DNA from: a candidate division KSB1 bacterium
GTDB taxonomy: Bacteria > Zhuqueibacterota > JdFR-76 > DREG01
Length of the DNA: 22,433 nucleotides
Direction of reading: 5' to 3'
Assembly (NCBI GenBank): GCA_022566355.1
Contig: JADFJB010000080.1
Span: 1 to 22,433 of the forward strand
A program made the position numbers and the translations under genes. Below the pieces are notes generated by a model. It made no database searches and was not told the DNA's origin. It saw nothing but the letters and a program-made list of their open reading frames with translations. Shown piece after piece: positions 8,319-17,250 of this stretch (position 1 is the first letter of the stretch; each line of letters opens with the position of its first letter).

Positions 8319-10994
8319 CTATAGCTTAGCTTTGGTTTTAATGATTTTGAAGGATTCAAGAGTATCACCAACTTTGATATCGTTGAAATCCTGAATTCCA
8401 ATTCCACATTCATAACCACTTTGCACTTCTTTTGCATCATCTTTAAATCTCCTTAAAGACGAAATCAAACCCTGGTAAACAGTAACGCCATCACGAATAA
8501 CACGCGTTTTATCATTCCGAACCATTTTTCCACTTTGAATATATGAACCGGCAATTAAACCGAATTTTGGAATCCTAAATGTTTCTCTCACTTCCGCAAC
8601 ACCAATAATTTCTTCTTTTTCTTCAGGCTCAAGCAATCCTTCCAGTGCCTTTTCCACATCATTGATTACATCATAAATAATTTCATAAGTACGGATGTCT
8701 ACATTTTCTTTTTCCGCTACAGCCCTGGCTTTGGCATTCGGCCTGATATGAAACCCAATGATGATTGCTTCTGATGAATAAGCAAGCAATACATCTGATT
8801 CGGATATCTCACCAACTGATTTGTGAATTATATTTATAGAAACTTCCTCATTGCCAAGTTTTACCAATGAGTCATTCAAAGCCTCTAAAGAGCCTGCCAC
8901 ATCTGCTTTAACAATGAGTTTAAGTGATTTTAACCCTCTTTCTCGCATTTTCTGAGAGAATTCATCCAACGACATAGGACCGGACGATCGAAAATCATGT
9001 TCTCTTTTTAATTGTTGCCGCTTCGATGAAATATCTTTTGCAACTCTATCGGATTTCAAAACATAGAAAAAATCTCCGGAAATAGGAACTTCATCAAAAC
9101 CTAAAACCTGTACCGGTGTAGACAGAGTGGCTTTTTTTACCGGGTGACCTCTTTCATCAAACATAGCACGAACTTTACCTGAAATATACCCAGCGATGAT
9201 TGGGTTGCCGACTTTTAAATTTCCTTCTTGCACCAAAACCGTGGCTACTGGCCCTTTACCACGATCCAATTCAGCTTCCACGACGACACCCTTAGCCAGT
9301 CTATTAGGATCAGCTTTTAAATCAAGCAGTTCAGCCTGGAATATTAACAATTCAAGAAGTTTGTCTACATTTTCACCGGTCTTGGCAGACAGCTCAACTG
9401 ATGGATATTTTCCACCCCAATCCTCAACCAAAATATCCTGTTCAGAGAGTTGGGTTTTAATCATTTCGGGATTAGCGCTTTTTTTATCCATTTTATTAAT
9501 GGCAATAATCATCGACACATTGGCTGCGCGGGCATGGTTTATGGCTTCAATTGTTTGTGGCATAACTTTATCATCCGCTGCAACGACTAGAATAACAATA
9601 TCCGTTGCTTGTGCACCCCTAGCTCTCATAGCAGTAAAAGCTTCGTGGCCGGGTGTATCTAAAAATGTAATTTGATTACCCTCAACATCGACAACATAAG
9701 CGCCGATGTGCTGGGTAATGCCTCCAACTTCACCGGCAACGATATTACTGTTTCTGATATGATCTAGCAAAGAAGTCTTACCGTGATCGACATGACCCAT
9801 AATCGTAATAATTGGAGGCCGCGTTTCAAGCTTCGATGGATCGGTTTCTTCTTCCAATTCTTCTATAAAATTCTGGCCGTATTCTTCAACTTCTTCTACT
9901 TCCAAACCGAATTCATGGGCAAGCATAATGATGGTGTCCATGTCAAGGCGTTGGTTAATAGAAACAAGCTGTCCCATTTCAAGGCATGTTTTGATGACTT
10001 CGTTGACTTCGACATCCATTTCACGCGCCAATTCGGAAACAGAAACAAATTCACTGACTTGAATCGTTCCTTCTGCAACCTCTTCTTCCTCACCCTGTTC
10101 TTGAGATGCTGCTCGCTTTCTTCTTTTTGGCTTACCCTTATCATCCATAGAGGCCATTGTTTTTCGAATTGCTTGTGAAACATTTTCTGCAGAAACTTTT
10201 CTTTTCTTCTCTCGTTTCTTTTTCTTCTTGTCTTTTTTACTATCTTCATCTTTTGTTTCAGCGACTCCAGCCACCTGATCTTTGGACGCTTCAATTTCGG
10301 CTGCAGTTGATTCGCCTTCTTTGACAGTTTCACCCTCCACTTCCGGTTCTGTTACAATGGGTTCATCTGGCGTTTCAGCGATTTTTTCTTCTTTTTCAGG
10401 TACAACTACAGGCTTCTTTTTACCCGTCCAAGGTTCAACATGCCCGACTGGCAAAGTAGATATTTCCGCATCCAGCAAACGCTCTAAGCGCGAATCTTTC
10501 GATTTAGGTTTTGACGGAGCTTCAGCTTTTTCTTTTACTTTCTTGACTTTTTCTTCTTTTAACTTTGCTATTTCTTTGGCTTTTTCAGCTCTTATTTGTT
10601 TTTCTTCTGCTCTGCGTTTTTTTTCTTCTTTCTGTTTTTGAACAGCCTTTTCTCGCACCTCATCAAGGCTATCAACTTTGGTGTCGGTTATTTCCTGAAT
10701 TTCCCGTCGGATAAAATCCAATCGTTCTTGCTCTTTCTCACGGCGAAGTTCGGCTTTGCTTTGGAAGTCAAAATCTTCAGTTTCGTCTGCAGTTTCGTCT
10801 ATCGGCTTTTTAAATTTTACATTGATTTTTTCATACATCTCTTGTGTTACCATACTCATATGGTTTTTAACCTTAAAACCTTCTTCCTTGAGAAATCCCA
10901 TAAGAGACTCCACAGAAACATGAAGCTCTTTTGCAACTTTAATAACTCTTTGCTTTATCTCGGGTAAAGATATTTTTTCTTCTATTTCTGCCAT
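8319..10994 (-). CDS. infB: Translation initiation factor IF-2
   Basis: An 891-aa GTPase that places initiator tRNA on the 30S subunit and drives subunit joining. It has an N-terminal IF2N module (residues about 10-60), a long Lys/Glu-rich low-complexity region (about 75-290), and a second IF2N-like module (VSVSELAREMDVEVNEVIK). The G domain follows from about 390, with GHVDHGKTSLL (G1), GITQHIGAY (G2), DTPGHEAF (G3), NKMDK (G4) and SAKTG (G5). The C-terminal beta-barrel domains and the EIIGVAEVRETFRIPKFG segment complete it. Its ATG overlaps the nusA stop by one base (TAATG). The charged middle produces several long shadow frames on both strands (for example near 9896-10333); they are not genes. 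Confidence 0.98.
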   Translation of the reverse strand: MAEIEEKISLPEIKQRVIKVAKELHVSVESLMGFLKEEGFKVKNHMSMVTQEMYEKINVKFKKPIDETADETEDFDFQSKAELRREKEQERLDFIRREIQEITDTKVDSLDEVREKAVQKQKEEKKRRAEEKQIRAEKAKEIAKLKEEKVKKVKEKAEAPSKPKSKDSRLERLLDAEISTLPVGHVEPWTGKKKPVVVPEKEEKIAETPDEPIVTEPEVEGETVKEGESTAAEIEASKDQVAGVAETKDEDSKKDKKKKKREKKRKVSAENVSQAIRKTMASMDDKGKPKRRKRAASQEQGEEEEVAEGTIQVSEFVSVSELAREMDVEVNEVIKTCLEMGQLVSINQRLDMDTIIMLAHEFGLEVEEVEEYGQNFIEELEEETDPSKLETRPPIITIMGHVDHGKTSLLDHIRNSNIVAGEVGGITQHIGAYVVDVEGNQITFLDTPGHEAFTAMRARGAQATDIVILVVAADDKVMPQTIEAINHARAANVSMIIAINKMDKKSANPEMIKTQLSEQDILVEDWGGKYPSVELSAKTGENVDKLLELLIFQAELLDLKADPNRLAKGVVVEAELDRGKGPVATVLVQEGNLKVGNPIIAGYISGKVRAMFDERGHPVKKATLSTPVQVLGFDEVPISGDFFYVLKSDRVAKDISSKRQQLKREHDFRSSGPMSLDEFSQKMRERGLKSLKLIVKADVAGSLEALNDSLVKLGNEEVSINIIHKSVGEISESDVLLAYSSEAIIIGFHIRPNAKARAVAEKENVDIRTYEIIYDVINDVEKALEGLLEPEEKEEIIGVAEVRETFRIPKFGLIAGSYIQSGKMVRNDKTRVIRDGVTVYQGLISSLRRFKDDAKEVQSGYECGIGIQDFNDIKVGDTLESFKIIKTKAKL

Positions 10995-12235
10995 TATTCT
11001 TCAACAAAGTTTCTTACTGATTCCATTATCTTTTCAGCAGTTTTATTCCCAATACCTTGAATATCCTTTAACTTGACTTCTCCTGATCGAAGAACATCTT
11101 CAATAGTGTTAATTCCGGCATTTTGGAGTTTTGCAAGAACGGATTTTCCAATACCTCCAACATCTATTTCTTCCAAAGTCTGGTGAGCACGAGATAACAT
11201 TTCCCGATGCTCCGAATCTTTAAGGATTTCGATTTCATACCCGGCAAGCTTGGATGCAAGCTTACGATTTACACCACCCTTGCCGATTGCTATAGAAGCC
11301 TGTTCATCAGCAATAATAGCCGTCGCAGAATGGTTCCTTTCATCCACGGTAACAAAAATAGGGCGGGCAGGACTGAGAGCGCGAGTGATATAAATTTCAG
11401 GATCACTGCTCCAATTAATGACATCTATCTTTTCATTATTTAGTTCACGTACGATGGCCTGAATTCGAATACCCTTCATCCCGACGCACGCACCAACCGC
11501 ATCAATTCTTTTGTCATTGGAATAAACTGCAATCTTTGCTCGCTCACCAGCAGTTCGTACACAATCCCTGATTTCTATAACACCATCGTAGATTTCGGGA
11601 ACTTCTAATTCCAAAAGTCTGATTAGAAATTGCGGATCTCTTCTTGATACGATAATTTCAGGGCCTCTTGAAGTAGATTCCACACTTTTAATAATTGCCC
11701 GGAGGCTTTCTCCTCTTCGATACCGCTCATTCTGAATTTGTTCTTCTCTCGGCAATTCCACTTCTGTCCGGTCGATGTTAAGATAAATATTGCCCCGGTT
11801 TATTTGCCGTATATCACCAACGATAATCTCACCGATTCTATGTTTGAATTCATCGTAAATATGGTTCTTTTCCAATTCACGAAGTCTTTGATTCAAATGT
11901 TGTTTTGCGGCAATTACCAATCTCCGTCCAAATGAACGAGGATCTACTATTTCAATAAACTCATCGCCAACCTTAAGATCCGGCTCAACTTTTCTTGCTG
12001 TTTCCAAATCCACTTCCAAATTAGAATCCAGAACTTCTTCCACAATCGTTTTATTTTGATAAATCTCGATTTCACCTTTATCGATATTTACAAATACATC
12101 AAAGTTTTCTTCGGAACCATATTTTTTCCGAATCATCATTACCATTATTTCTTCGATAATACTGGACATCAACTCACGGTCAATATTTTTCTCTTTTGTG
12201 AGTTGTGAAACTGCGTCTGAAATATCTATTCTCAT
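10994..12235 (-). CDS. nusA: Transcription termination/antitermination factor NusA
   Basis: A 413-aa RNA polymerase-binding protein controlling pausing, termination and antitermination. It has the N-terminal polymerase-binding domain (1-125), an S1 domain (about 130-200, IGEIIVGDIRQINRGNIYLNI), KH1 with VGACVGMKGIRIQAIVREL, KH2 with IAIGKGGVNRKLASKLAGYE, and a C-terminal helix-hairpin-helix pair (KLQNAGINTIEDVL and KDIQGIGNKTAEKI). That C-terminal part is shorter than the double acidic repeat of enterobacterial NusA. It lies 18 nt after rimP and overlaps infB by one base. In E. coli this operon is controlled by NusA itself, so the leader hairpin upstream of rimP is relevant. Confidence 0.98.
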   Translation of the reverse strand: MRIDISDAVSQLTKEKNIDRELMSSIIEEIMVMMIRKKYGSEENFDVFVNIDKGEIEIYQNKTIVEEVLDSNLEVDLETARKVEPDLKVGDEFIEIVDPRSFGRRLVIAAKQHLNQRLRELEKNHIYDEFKHRIGEIIVGDIRQINRGNIYLNIDRTEVELPREEQIQNERYRRGESLRAIIKSVESTSRGPEIIVSRRDPQFLIRLLELEVPEIYDGVIEIRDCVRTAGERAKIAVYSNDKRIDAVGACVGMKGIRIQAIVRELNNEKIDVINWSSDPEIYITRALSPARPIFVTVDERNHSATAIIADEQASIAIGKGGVNRKLASKLAGYEIEILKDSEHREMLSRAHQTLEEIDVGGIGKSVLAKLQNAGINTIEDVLRSGEVKLKDIQGIGNKTAEKIMESVRNFVEE

Positions 12236-12253
12236 CCTTGATTCTTCCTTCTT

Positions 12254-12703
12254 TTACCAAGGCAATGCCTGGACTGCCTTAATAATTTGCCTGAATTGCA
12301 CAAAGACTTGTTTGTTATCCACTTCAATATAGATACCATCTTTTAAAACCTCAAATAATCTACCTTTGATTTTCCTGTTCATATCGTTTTCTGAATAAAA
12401 AACTTCCAATTCTTTATCAATTTTCAACCGAAAATTTGCTTCGGTTTTTAAAGCCCTATTGATACCCGGGGAACTAACTTCCAGCTGATAATTGGCTCCA
12501 AGCAGTTCATCCAATTCCGGATTTTGTGAAAGCCGCCTGGAAATATCGGCACAATCATTAATTGAAATACCGTCTTCTTTATCAGCAATAATACAAAGTT
12601 GAAATCGTCTGGGGTTGCCTTTAAGCTGCAAATCAATTAACTCAGCTTTATATTGTTCGAGTTCCTGAGAAATAAGTGCTTTAATCCTTTCTGGTATTTC
12701 CAT
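12254..12703 (-). CDS. rimP: Ribosome maturation factor RimP
   Basis: A 149-aa protein with the RimP N-terminal alpha/beta domain, including GISINDCADISRRLSQNPE, then the hallmark YQLEVSSPGINRALKTEANF and the C-terminal SH3-like domain (GRLFEVLKDGIYIEVDNKQV). RimP helps S12 join the 30S body during assembly. It is the first gene of the nusA-infB operon, as in most bacteria. The ribosome site is poor (ATTCAAGATT before the ATG), and a terminator-like hairpin ends about 20 nt upstream of the start. Confidence 0.96.
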   Translation of the reverse strand: MEIPERIKALISQELEQYKAELIDLQLKGNPRRFQLCIIADKEDGISINDCADISRRLSQNPELDELLGANYQLEVSSPGINRALKTEANFRLKIDKELEVFYSENDMNRKIKGRLFEVLKDGIYIEVDNKQVFVQFRQIIKAVQALPW

Positions 12704-12724
12704 AATCTTGAATTTTTAAGCAAC

Positions 12725-12749
12725 AAAAAAGTGGGCTTTTGGCCCACTT
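12725..12749 (-). terminator. Terminator-like hairpin in front of rimP
   Basis: On the minus strand an 8-bp perfect stem AAGTGGGC/GCCCACTT with a 5-nt loop (12729-12749) is followed by six T. It has every feature of an intrinsic terminator and could end transcripts coming from the GH57 gene, whose stop is about 245 nt upstream. It also ends only 21 nt before the rimP ATG. Transcripts for rimP either begin right at this hairpin (see the promoter candidate) or have to read through it, so an attenuator or a 5' stabilising stem-loop is possible. Confidence 0.75.
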
Positions 12750-12758
12750 CAAGTTGAA

Positions 12759-12787
12759 AATATAAAGCTTAATGATCTGGAATGCAA
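12759..12787 (-). promoter_or_regulatory. Candidate sigma70-type promoter for the rimP-nusA-infB operon
   Basis: On the minus strand TTGCAT (12782-12787) and TATATT (12759-12764) are separated by exactly 17 bp, a good match to -35/-10 spacing. Transcription would start near 12752, a few bases before the hairpin at 12749, so the mRNA would carry that hairpin at its 5' end. The region is AT-rich, chance matches are common, and FCB promoters can differ from the E. coli consensus. Confidence 0.35.
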
Positions 12788-12994
12788 TAAATTTATTGTA
12801 ATATTGATAAGCCGTTCCATTTCATCTCTTTTCTCAATTTTTTGGAGCCTTTGACAAGTATAACCGAAACACCTGATTAATAACATTTCTAGAGCTAAAA
12901 ACATAGAAAATAAAAACAAAAGGACATCAAATTGTTTATAAATTATAAAAAATATTTTGGATAGAATTTTAGTGGTGACAAAACAGTTAGAAGT

Positions 12995-15202
12995 TTATAC
13001 CCGCCATTCGATTTTCTCAAATTCCGGGCCGGGGATTTCACATTCAATCAGTTCTTCTTTTGGCCATTTTTCAATCAATTTCTTATTCCTGAATAACTTA
13101 ATCTGGTACTGGACTTTGTCAGCGGGCGCTCCATCAAAATCATCAAATGGAATTTTCAATTCGAGAAAAGATTTAAAAGCGGCTTTAATACCAACAGGGT
13201 TGTCAATCGATTTTCCATTCTTTCTGACAGACAAACTGTTATTCATTCCTTTTTTAGCCAAAGAGCCCAGGTTGACAAGGATATTTATTCTCCCGGGTTC
13301 AAAAATACAAACTTCAATTTCATAATCAAACAAATGTTTCTTTGAAAACTGTTGATCGGTTATTACTTTTATATAAAAATTATTAAGATCAAATCCAAAA
13401 TCAATTGACTCCACAAATTGAGACATTTGATGCATTGAATCCCCTTGAACCTTGGTGTCATAACTCCCCGCTCCTAACCATTCAAAGTAATTGGTTTCGA
13501 TACCATCGATAACCGGCGAGATGAATCCCATTGGTTTACAAGATAGATGCTTTTTATGTCCTCCCTGGCGAATCGATTGATACAAATGAGCCGGTACATC
13601 CAGATTAAGGAGTTCATACATTCTGATCAAATGATGTCGAAATATTTCATCAAACTCATCAGCATTTTCGTTGGTATGATCATCGCCATACCACCAATAC
13701 CAATCCGATCCTTCGGCAATCAAAATACCCTCATGTGCTTGTGCAATAACATCATCAGAATAGGAACCGGAATTTTTAGCAGTTTGCCAAGCTTGACGTG
13801 CTTTATACAGGTAATCCCACGCCTGGTTATCTTCCGGATGGCCGATCCAAATAGCAAAATTATGGTTAATCCACGATCCGGGGAAAAGCCTTGGTAATTT
13901 TTCGCTTTCTTCTGATTTTGTCAAATACTCGCTAAAAGTTACTGTCTTAAGGCTTTGTTCAGTTGTGAGTGAGCTGTATAACGCTTGCAGAAATGGCTTG
14001 CCATTTTCTTTATAGAATTCCCAACAGTTTTCACCATCTAATATGATTGAGACAATAGCTTTATCTAATCTTTTTTCACCAAACCGATGAATAATATTTT
14101 TGCGAATATTTTTTAGCTTTGTGATAAAATCATTGGCCGCTTGTTCTGCATCCCAGTTTTGGTAAACAAATCCAATCAAATCAGACAATTCATGGTCTCT
14201 AAAAAAAATATTGATGGGACCTGAAGTGGAATCATATTTCCAGCTTTGATATAATTCCTCCCTGGATCTATTTTGCCACCCCAATTTGTGCCAGGTTGAA
14301 AATAAAATTTCTTCATCCGTTGCAATCCAATTCATCTCATTCGCTGCAAACAATTCCGCTACTTCCTCGCTTACGCTGCCTTCAGACGGCCACATACCCA
14401 AAGGTTTTTGTCCAAATATTTTTTCATGGAAATGTATCGCACGCTTAATTTGATCTGCTGCATCTTCCCTGGCTTGAAATAATTTTTCCGGTAACTGTAT
14501 ACCAGGCTGAGATTCTTTAGCAATCGAACTATCGCATAATAACGGCAAGATTGGATGATAATATGGCGTAGTGGATAATTCTATTTGACCATTTTCCAGT
14601 AATTCTTTGTGTTTCTCAATCACATTCTTTAACAATTGCCTTTGGGCTTTCATTAGATTTATTTTATCTTCCGTAGAAAATCCATGATCCTTTATTATTA
14701 GTGATTTAAACGGCTCTTTCTTTTTGTAGATTTCTCCTACCCAGGAAAGATTGAACCATATTTGTAAATCTAAAAAATCCTGTTTTGAATAATTGTTTAA
14801 CGCTGTTTGAGGATTTTGAGGATCAAAATGCCGACCGCGTTTTTGTAGTAAATTTTTATACCCTGGGTAAATTTCAACCTGGTTTTTCCAATTTGCTTGA
14901 AAAAAATATTTGAGGATCTGTATTTGCTCAGACTGTGTTAAGTCACTCACATTCTTATTCGTTAGTATCTCTATTCGATCCTGGCATTTGTCATCGATGT
15001 AATCCTGCAACTGCGCCAGTAGTGAAGGAACTAAATTAACATTTTGATGTATTTCAGGGTAATCATCCAAAATAGCTACCATATCGTAATAATCCTTAAG
15101 TGCATGCATCCGAACCCAGGGCAAAATAAATATCTCTTTACCCGGATGATAGTAATTAGGCTGATGTTGGTGCCAGAGAAATGCCACCTTTAGGTGCTTC
15201 AC
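12995..15202 (-). CDS. GH57 family glycoside hydrolase (alpha-amylase/glucanotransferase-like)
   Basis: A protein of about 735 aa. The N-terminus KVAFLWHQHQPNYYHP is the first conserved region of GH57, a retaining family acting on alpha-glucans such as starch and glycogen. GMWPSEGSVSEEV (residues about 269-281) carries the probable nucleophile glutamate (about 274), followed by WIATDEEIL and later ILDGENCWEFY and DWYWWYGDDH. The C-terminal about 150 residues look like a beta-rich accessory domain. The frame is open to a TTG at 15241, but that TTG lies in the T run of the upstream terminator. GTG at 15202, with GGAG 6 nt before it, is the better start and gives MKHLKVAFLWHQHQP. No signal peptide is seen, so it probably acts on intracellular glycogen or maltodextrin. 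It forms its own unit between two terminators; whether it hydrolyses or transfers cannot be told. Confidence 0.9.
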   Translation of the reverse strand: MKHLKVAFLWHQHQPNYYHPGKEIFILPWVRMHALKDYYDMVAILDDYPEIHQNVNLVPSLLAQLQDYIDDKCQDRIEILTNKNVSDLTQSEQIQILKYFFQANWKNQVEIYPGYKNLLQKRGRHFDPQNPQTALNNYSKQDFLDLQIWFNLSWVGEIYKKKEPFKSLIIKDHGFSTEDKINLMKAQRQLLKNVIEKHKELLENGQIELSTTPYYHPILPLLCDSSIAKESQPGIQLPEKLFQAREDAADQIKRAIHFHEKIFGQKPLGMWPSEGSVSEEVAELFAANEMNWIATDEEILFSTWHKLGWQNRSREELYQSWKYDSTSGPINIFFRDHELSDLIGFVYQNWDAEQAANDFITKLKNIRKNIIHRFGEKRLDKAIVSIILDGENCWEFYKENGKPFLQALYSSLTTEQSLKTVTFSEYLTKSEESEKLPRLFPGSWINHNFAIWIGHPEDNQAWDYLYKARQAWQTAKNSGSYSDDVIAQAHEGILIAEGSDWYWWYGDDHTNENADEFDEIFRHHLIRMYELLNLDVPAHLYQSIRQGGHKKHLSCKPMGFISPVIDGIETNYFEWLGAGSYDTKVQGDSMHQMSQFVESIDFGFDLNNFYIKVITDQQFSKKHLFDYEIEVCIFEPGRINILVNLGSLAKKGMNNSLSVRKNGKSIDNPVGIKAAFKSFLELKIPFDDFDGAPADKVQYQIKLFRNKKLIEKWPKEELIECEIPGPEFEKIEWRV

Positions 15203-15239
15203 TTTATTCTCCAAATAATGTTTGTTTTTATAAATTAAC

Positions 15240-15266
15240 AAAAAAAAAGCCGGAAGTTTTCCGGCT
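15240..15266 (-). terminator. Rho-independent terminator after the TPR gene
   Basis: On the minus strand a perfect 8-bp stem AGCCGGAA/TTCCGGCT with a 3-nt loop is followed by nine consecutive T. It lies about 30 nt after the TPR gene stop and just upstream of the GH57 gene, separating the two units. Confidence 0.92.
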
Positions 15267-15296
15267 ATGATAAGTTGAATTTAATTATCGGTAACT

Positions 15297-15998
15297 TTAG
15301 GATTTTTTGGAGATCTCTGCCAGTAATAATCTTGCATCTTGGGCAATTGGCGATGTCTCAAAACTATCGATGATTTTTTGTAGTAAGGTTTGTGCTTTTG
15401 TAATATTTTGGAGCTCAATATGATTATTTGCTGCAGAGAAAAGAAACTCAGGCGCAGAGAAAGAATTCGGATTTTCATCAAATGCTTTTTGATATGCTTC
15501 GGCAGCTTTTTCTTTGTCTCCTTCAATCGCATAGCAGGCAGCAATGCCAGCATGGGAAGCACTCACAAATAGCACATCATCTGCATAATCGTCATTGTAC
15601 ATCGCAAAATAACGCTTGGCTTCCGTATAATTCTCCTTTGCATAATTGGCTTTGGCCAAATAATAGGTAGCAATTCCGGCGTTTTTAGGGCGCAAGGCTT
15701 TAAGGATGCCACCGGAATACTCATCCACTAGTTGCTGTAAAATGGGGATGGATGCATCATATTGGTTCTGATGATACAATTCTTCGGCACGAAGCAATTT
15801 AGCTGAAATGGAAAGATTGGCGTTCTGCTTGCTTTTCATCATAAAAAAGACAACGGCAACAATTAGGATCAACGCTCCTCCACCCATTATAATATTCCTG
15901 CTGTTTTCTGAAAAAAAATCGGAAGCATTCGCAATAAATGTAACAAATTTATCCTCTTTAATTTCTCTTCTTTTTAACCTTCTTTTAGGTTTTAACAT
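15297..15998 (-). CDS. Membrane-anchored tetratricopeptide-repeat protein
   Basis: A 233-aa protein. The N-terminus is strongly basic (KPKRRLKRREIKEDK), followed by one transmembrane helix at about 35-54 (RNIIMGGGALILIVAVVFFM), so the bulk is predicted to face the periplasm. Residues about 62-230 are helical TPR-like repeats: AEELYHQNQYDASIPILQQL, YYLAKANYAKENYTEAKRYF, AGIAACYAIEGDKEKAAEAY, and a last pair ending in AQTLLQKIIDSF. The layout resembles the YfgM/YbgF-like TPR proteins that attend secretion or envelope assembly, but the partner is unknown. AAGGA lies 7 nt before the ATG. It is 45 nt after tRNA-Arg on the same strand, so the two may share a transcript, and it is closed by a strong terminator. 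Confidence 0.85.
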   Translation of the reverse strand: MLKPKRRLKRREIKEDKFVTFIANASDFFSENSRNIIMGGGALILIVAVVFFMMKSKQNANLSISAKLLRAEELYHQNQYDASIPILQQLVDEYSGGILKALRPKNAGIATYYLAKANYAKENYTEAKRYFAMYNDDYADDVLFVSASHAGIAACYAIEGDKEKAAEAYQKAFDENPNSFSAPEFLFSAANNHIELQNITKAQTLLQKIIDSFETSPIAQDARLLLAEISKKS

Positions 15999-16043
15999 TG
16001 ATTATCCTTTTGTCTTATTTTAAATACCTGTTTCCACAATCTG

Positions 16044-16117
16044 TACCCCTGGCAGGATTCGAACCTGCGACACCCGGTTTAGGAAACCGGTGCTCTATCC
16101 TACTGAGCTACAGGGGC
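16044..16117 (-). tRNA. tRNA-Arg (anticodon CCT)
   Basis: A 74-nt cloverleaf on the minus strand: acceptor GCCCCTG/CAGGGGT (one G-T pair at position 1), D arm GCTC/GAGC, anticodon stem CCGGT/ACCGG around loop TTCCTAA (anticodon CCT), variable loop GTGTC, T arm GCAGG/CCTGC with TTCGAAT, discriminator A, no encoded CCA. It is intact. A dead integrase lies on its 5' side; I see no duplicated 3' fragment of this tRNA in the window. Confidence 0.95.
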
Positions 16118-16168
16118 ATTCTTTAATTTACAATAACTTACGAGCCTGTTTTTCTGACGATTTAATCC

Positions 16169-16189
16169 TGGTAACCATTTGGTGACCAT
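16169..16189. repeat. Two adjacent TGGTRACCAT direct repeats
   Basis: TGGTAACCAT (16169-16178) and TGGTGACCAT (16180-16189) are 10-bp copies differing at one base, 11 bp apart, each centred on a TGGTNACCA palindrome. They lie between tRNA-Arg and the 3' end of the integrase pseudogene. Short direct repeats beside a tyrosine integrase gene can be arm-type binding sites of that integrase; that reading is inference. Confidence 0.45.
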
Positions 16190-16202
16190 GAAATCGGAAA
16201 CC

Positions 16203-17040
16203 TTAAGGCAAAGGGTTCACCGCCTGACGTTTGCGTTCGACATTAAAATGAGCATACCGCATAGTCGCAGAAATATCTTTATGTCCTAGCAACTCTTTCA
16301 CAGTTACCAAATCTACTCTACTCATTATGAGTTGACTCCCGAACTGATGTCCTAGATCATGAAAGCGTAAATGACCAATCCTGGCTCGTCTAACTGCACT
16401 GTAAAAGCCCTTTTGTATGTTGACAAATGGCTTTCCATTCTCATTAGGAAAAACATAGTCACTATTCCGAGGTAATTCAAACATTAGTAGCTTCAAAATC
16501 GCATTAAAAGGATTACACGAAACTCCTTTGATTTTGATCATTCAACTGTGATTAGTTGTGAATTTAGATGAACATGTTGCCAGCGCAAAATCCAATATTT
16601 CCCGTATCCGGATTCTTGTTTTTACAGCCGTGAGTACAATAGGGACGCAACCAGGATGAACATTCTTGAAGTAATCTTTGGACTTCATCATCCTTCTTTT
16701 AACCTTTGTTGTTTATATTGCTCAATTTGATTTGGTGTGATTTTAACCAATGGAATCTTCTTGAAGTGATTACCCAAGTGTTTAGCAACTATCACCCGAC
16801 TCTGTAAGACGACTTGTAGCTTTGGGAATAGCACAGGTATTCATTAAAAATGTGCAAAAAGATTCACTGCTGCCTATAGCTCCAGGTTGAATCTGCCCTG
16901 TGCAATTTTACCCTTTCTAGCTTCATAAGCCTTTTTGGCCATCACTTTGCTAAATCCAACACATCCCCGGCGTCGTTTATCCAGGTTATCATAATAGTCA
17001 ATATACCATTTGCCACTCTTTTTAAAAATGGCCCCGGCAT
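16203..17040 (-). pseudogene. Tyrosine recombinase/phage integrase, multiply disrupted
   Basis: Pieces of one integrase lie in the right order in different frames. Near 16880-17037: AIFKKSGKWYIDYYDNLDKR and KAYEARKGKIAQGRF, the arm-binding N-terminus, ending at a stop. Near 16690-16800: VAKHLGNHFKKIPLVKITPN and IEQYKQQRLKEG, the core-binding domain, then two stops. Near 16545-16600: LRWQHVHLNSQLITVE. Finally the open stretch 16203-16541 with YVFPNENGKPF, FHDLGHQFGSQL and ELLGHKDISATMRYAH, the catalytic end. The nucleophile tyrosine is present, but the HxLR arginine reads G (HDLG), and the first catalytic arginine region is lost. An ATG at 17040 with AAGGAG just upstream marks the old start, one base out of frame with what follows. 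Clearly inactive; the residue of an integrative element. Confidence 0.88.
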
Positions 17041-17250
17041 AACTCCTTTGTTGATGTTTTGAAAGAACAATGAATTATAATATACATTTACTTTCGCAAT
17101 TCAACAATAAATTTATGAACTCAAATTTATTAGGCAATCTATTTATCTTTGTAATTTCTCTTAATTCTGGATTGTATGGCAATATTCTGTGTCCTAGCTT
17201 TCTCTCTTTATCTTTGATCCATCGACCGTTCAGATAAGGTCGTCTATTAA

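Noticed and set aside
9196-9675. 159-aa plus-strand frame
   Set aside because: Antisense shadow of the IF2 GTPase domain, serine-rich as expected of such shadows.
9896-10333. 145-aa minus-strand frame, very rich in K, R and E
   Set aside because: A shadow of the charged middle region of infB in another frame.
15281-15562. 93-aa minus-strand frame
   Set aside because: An out-of-frame reading within the TPR gene; the 233-aa frame has a transmembrane helix, TPR pattern and ribosome site.
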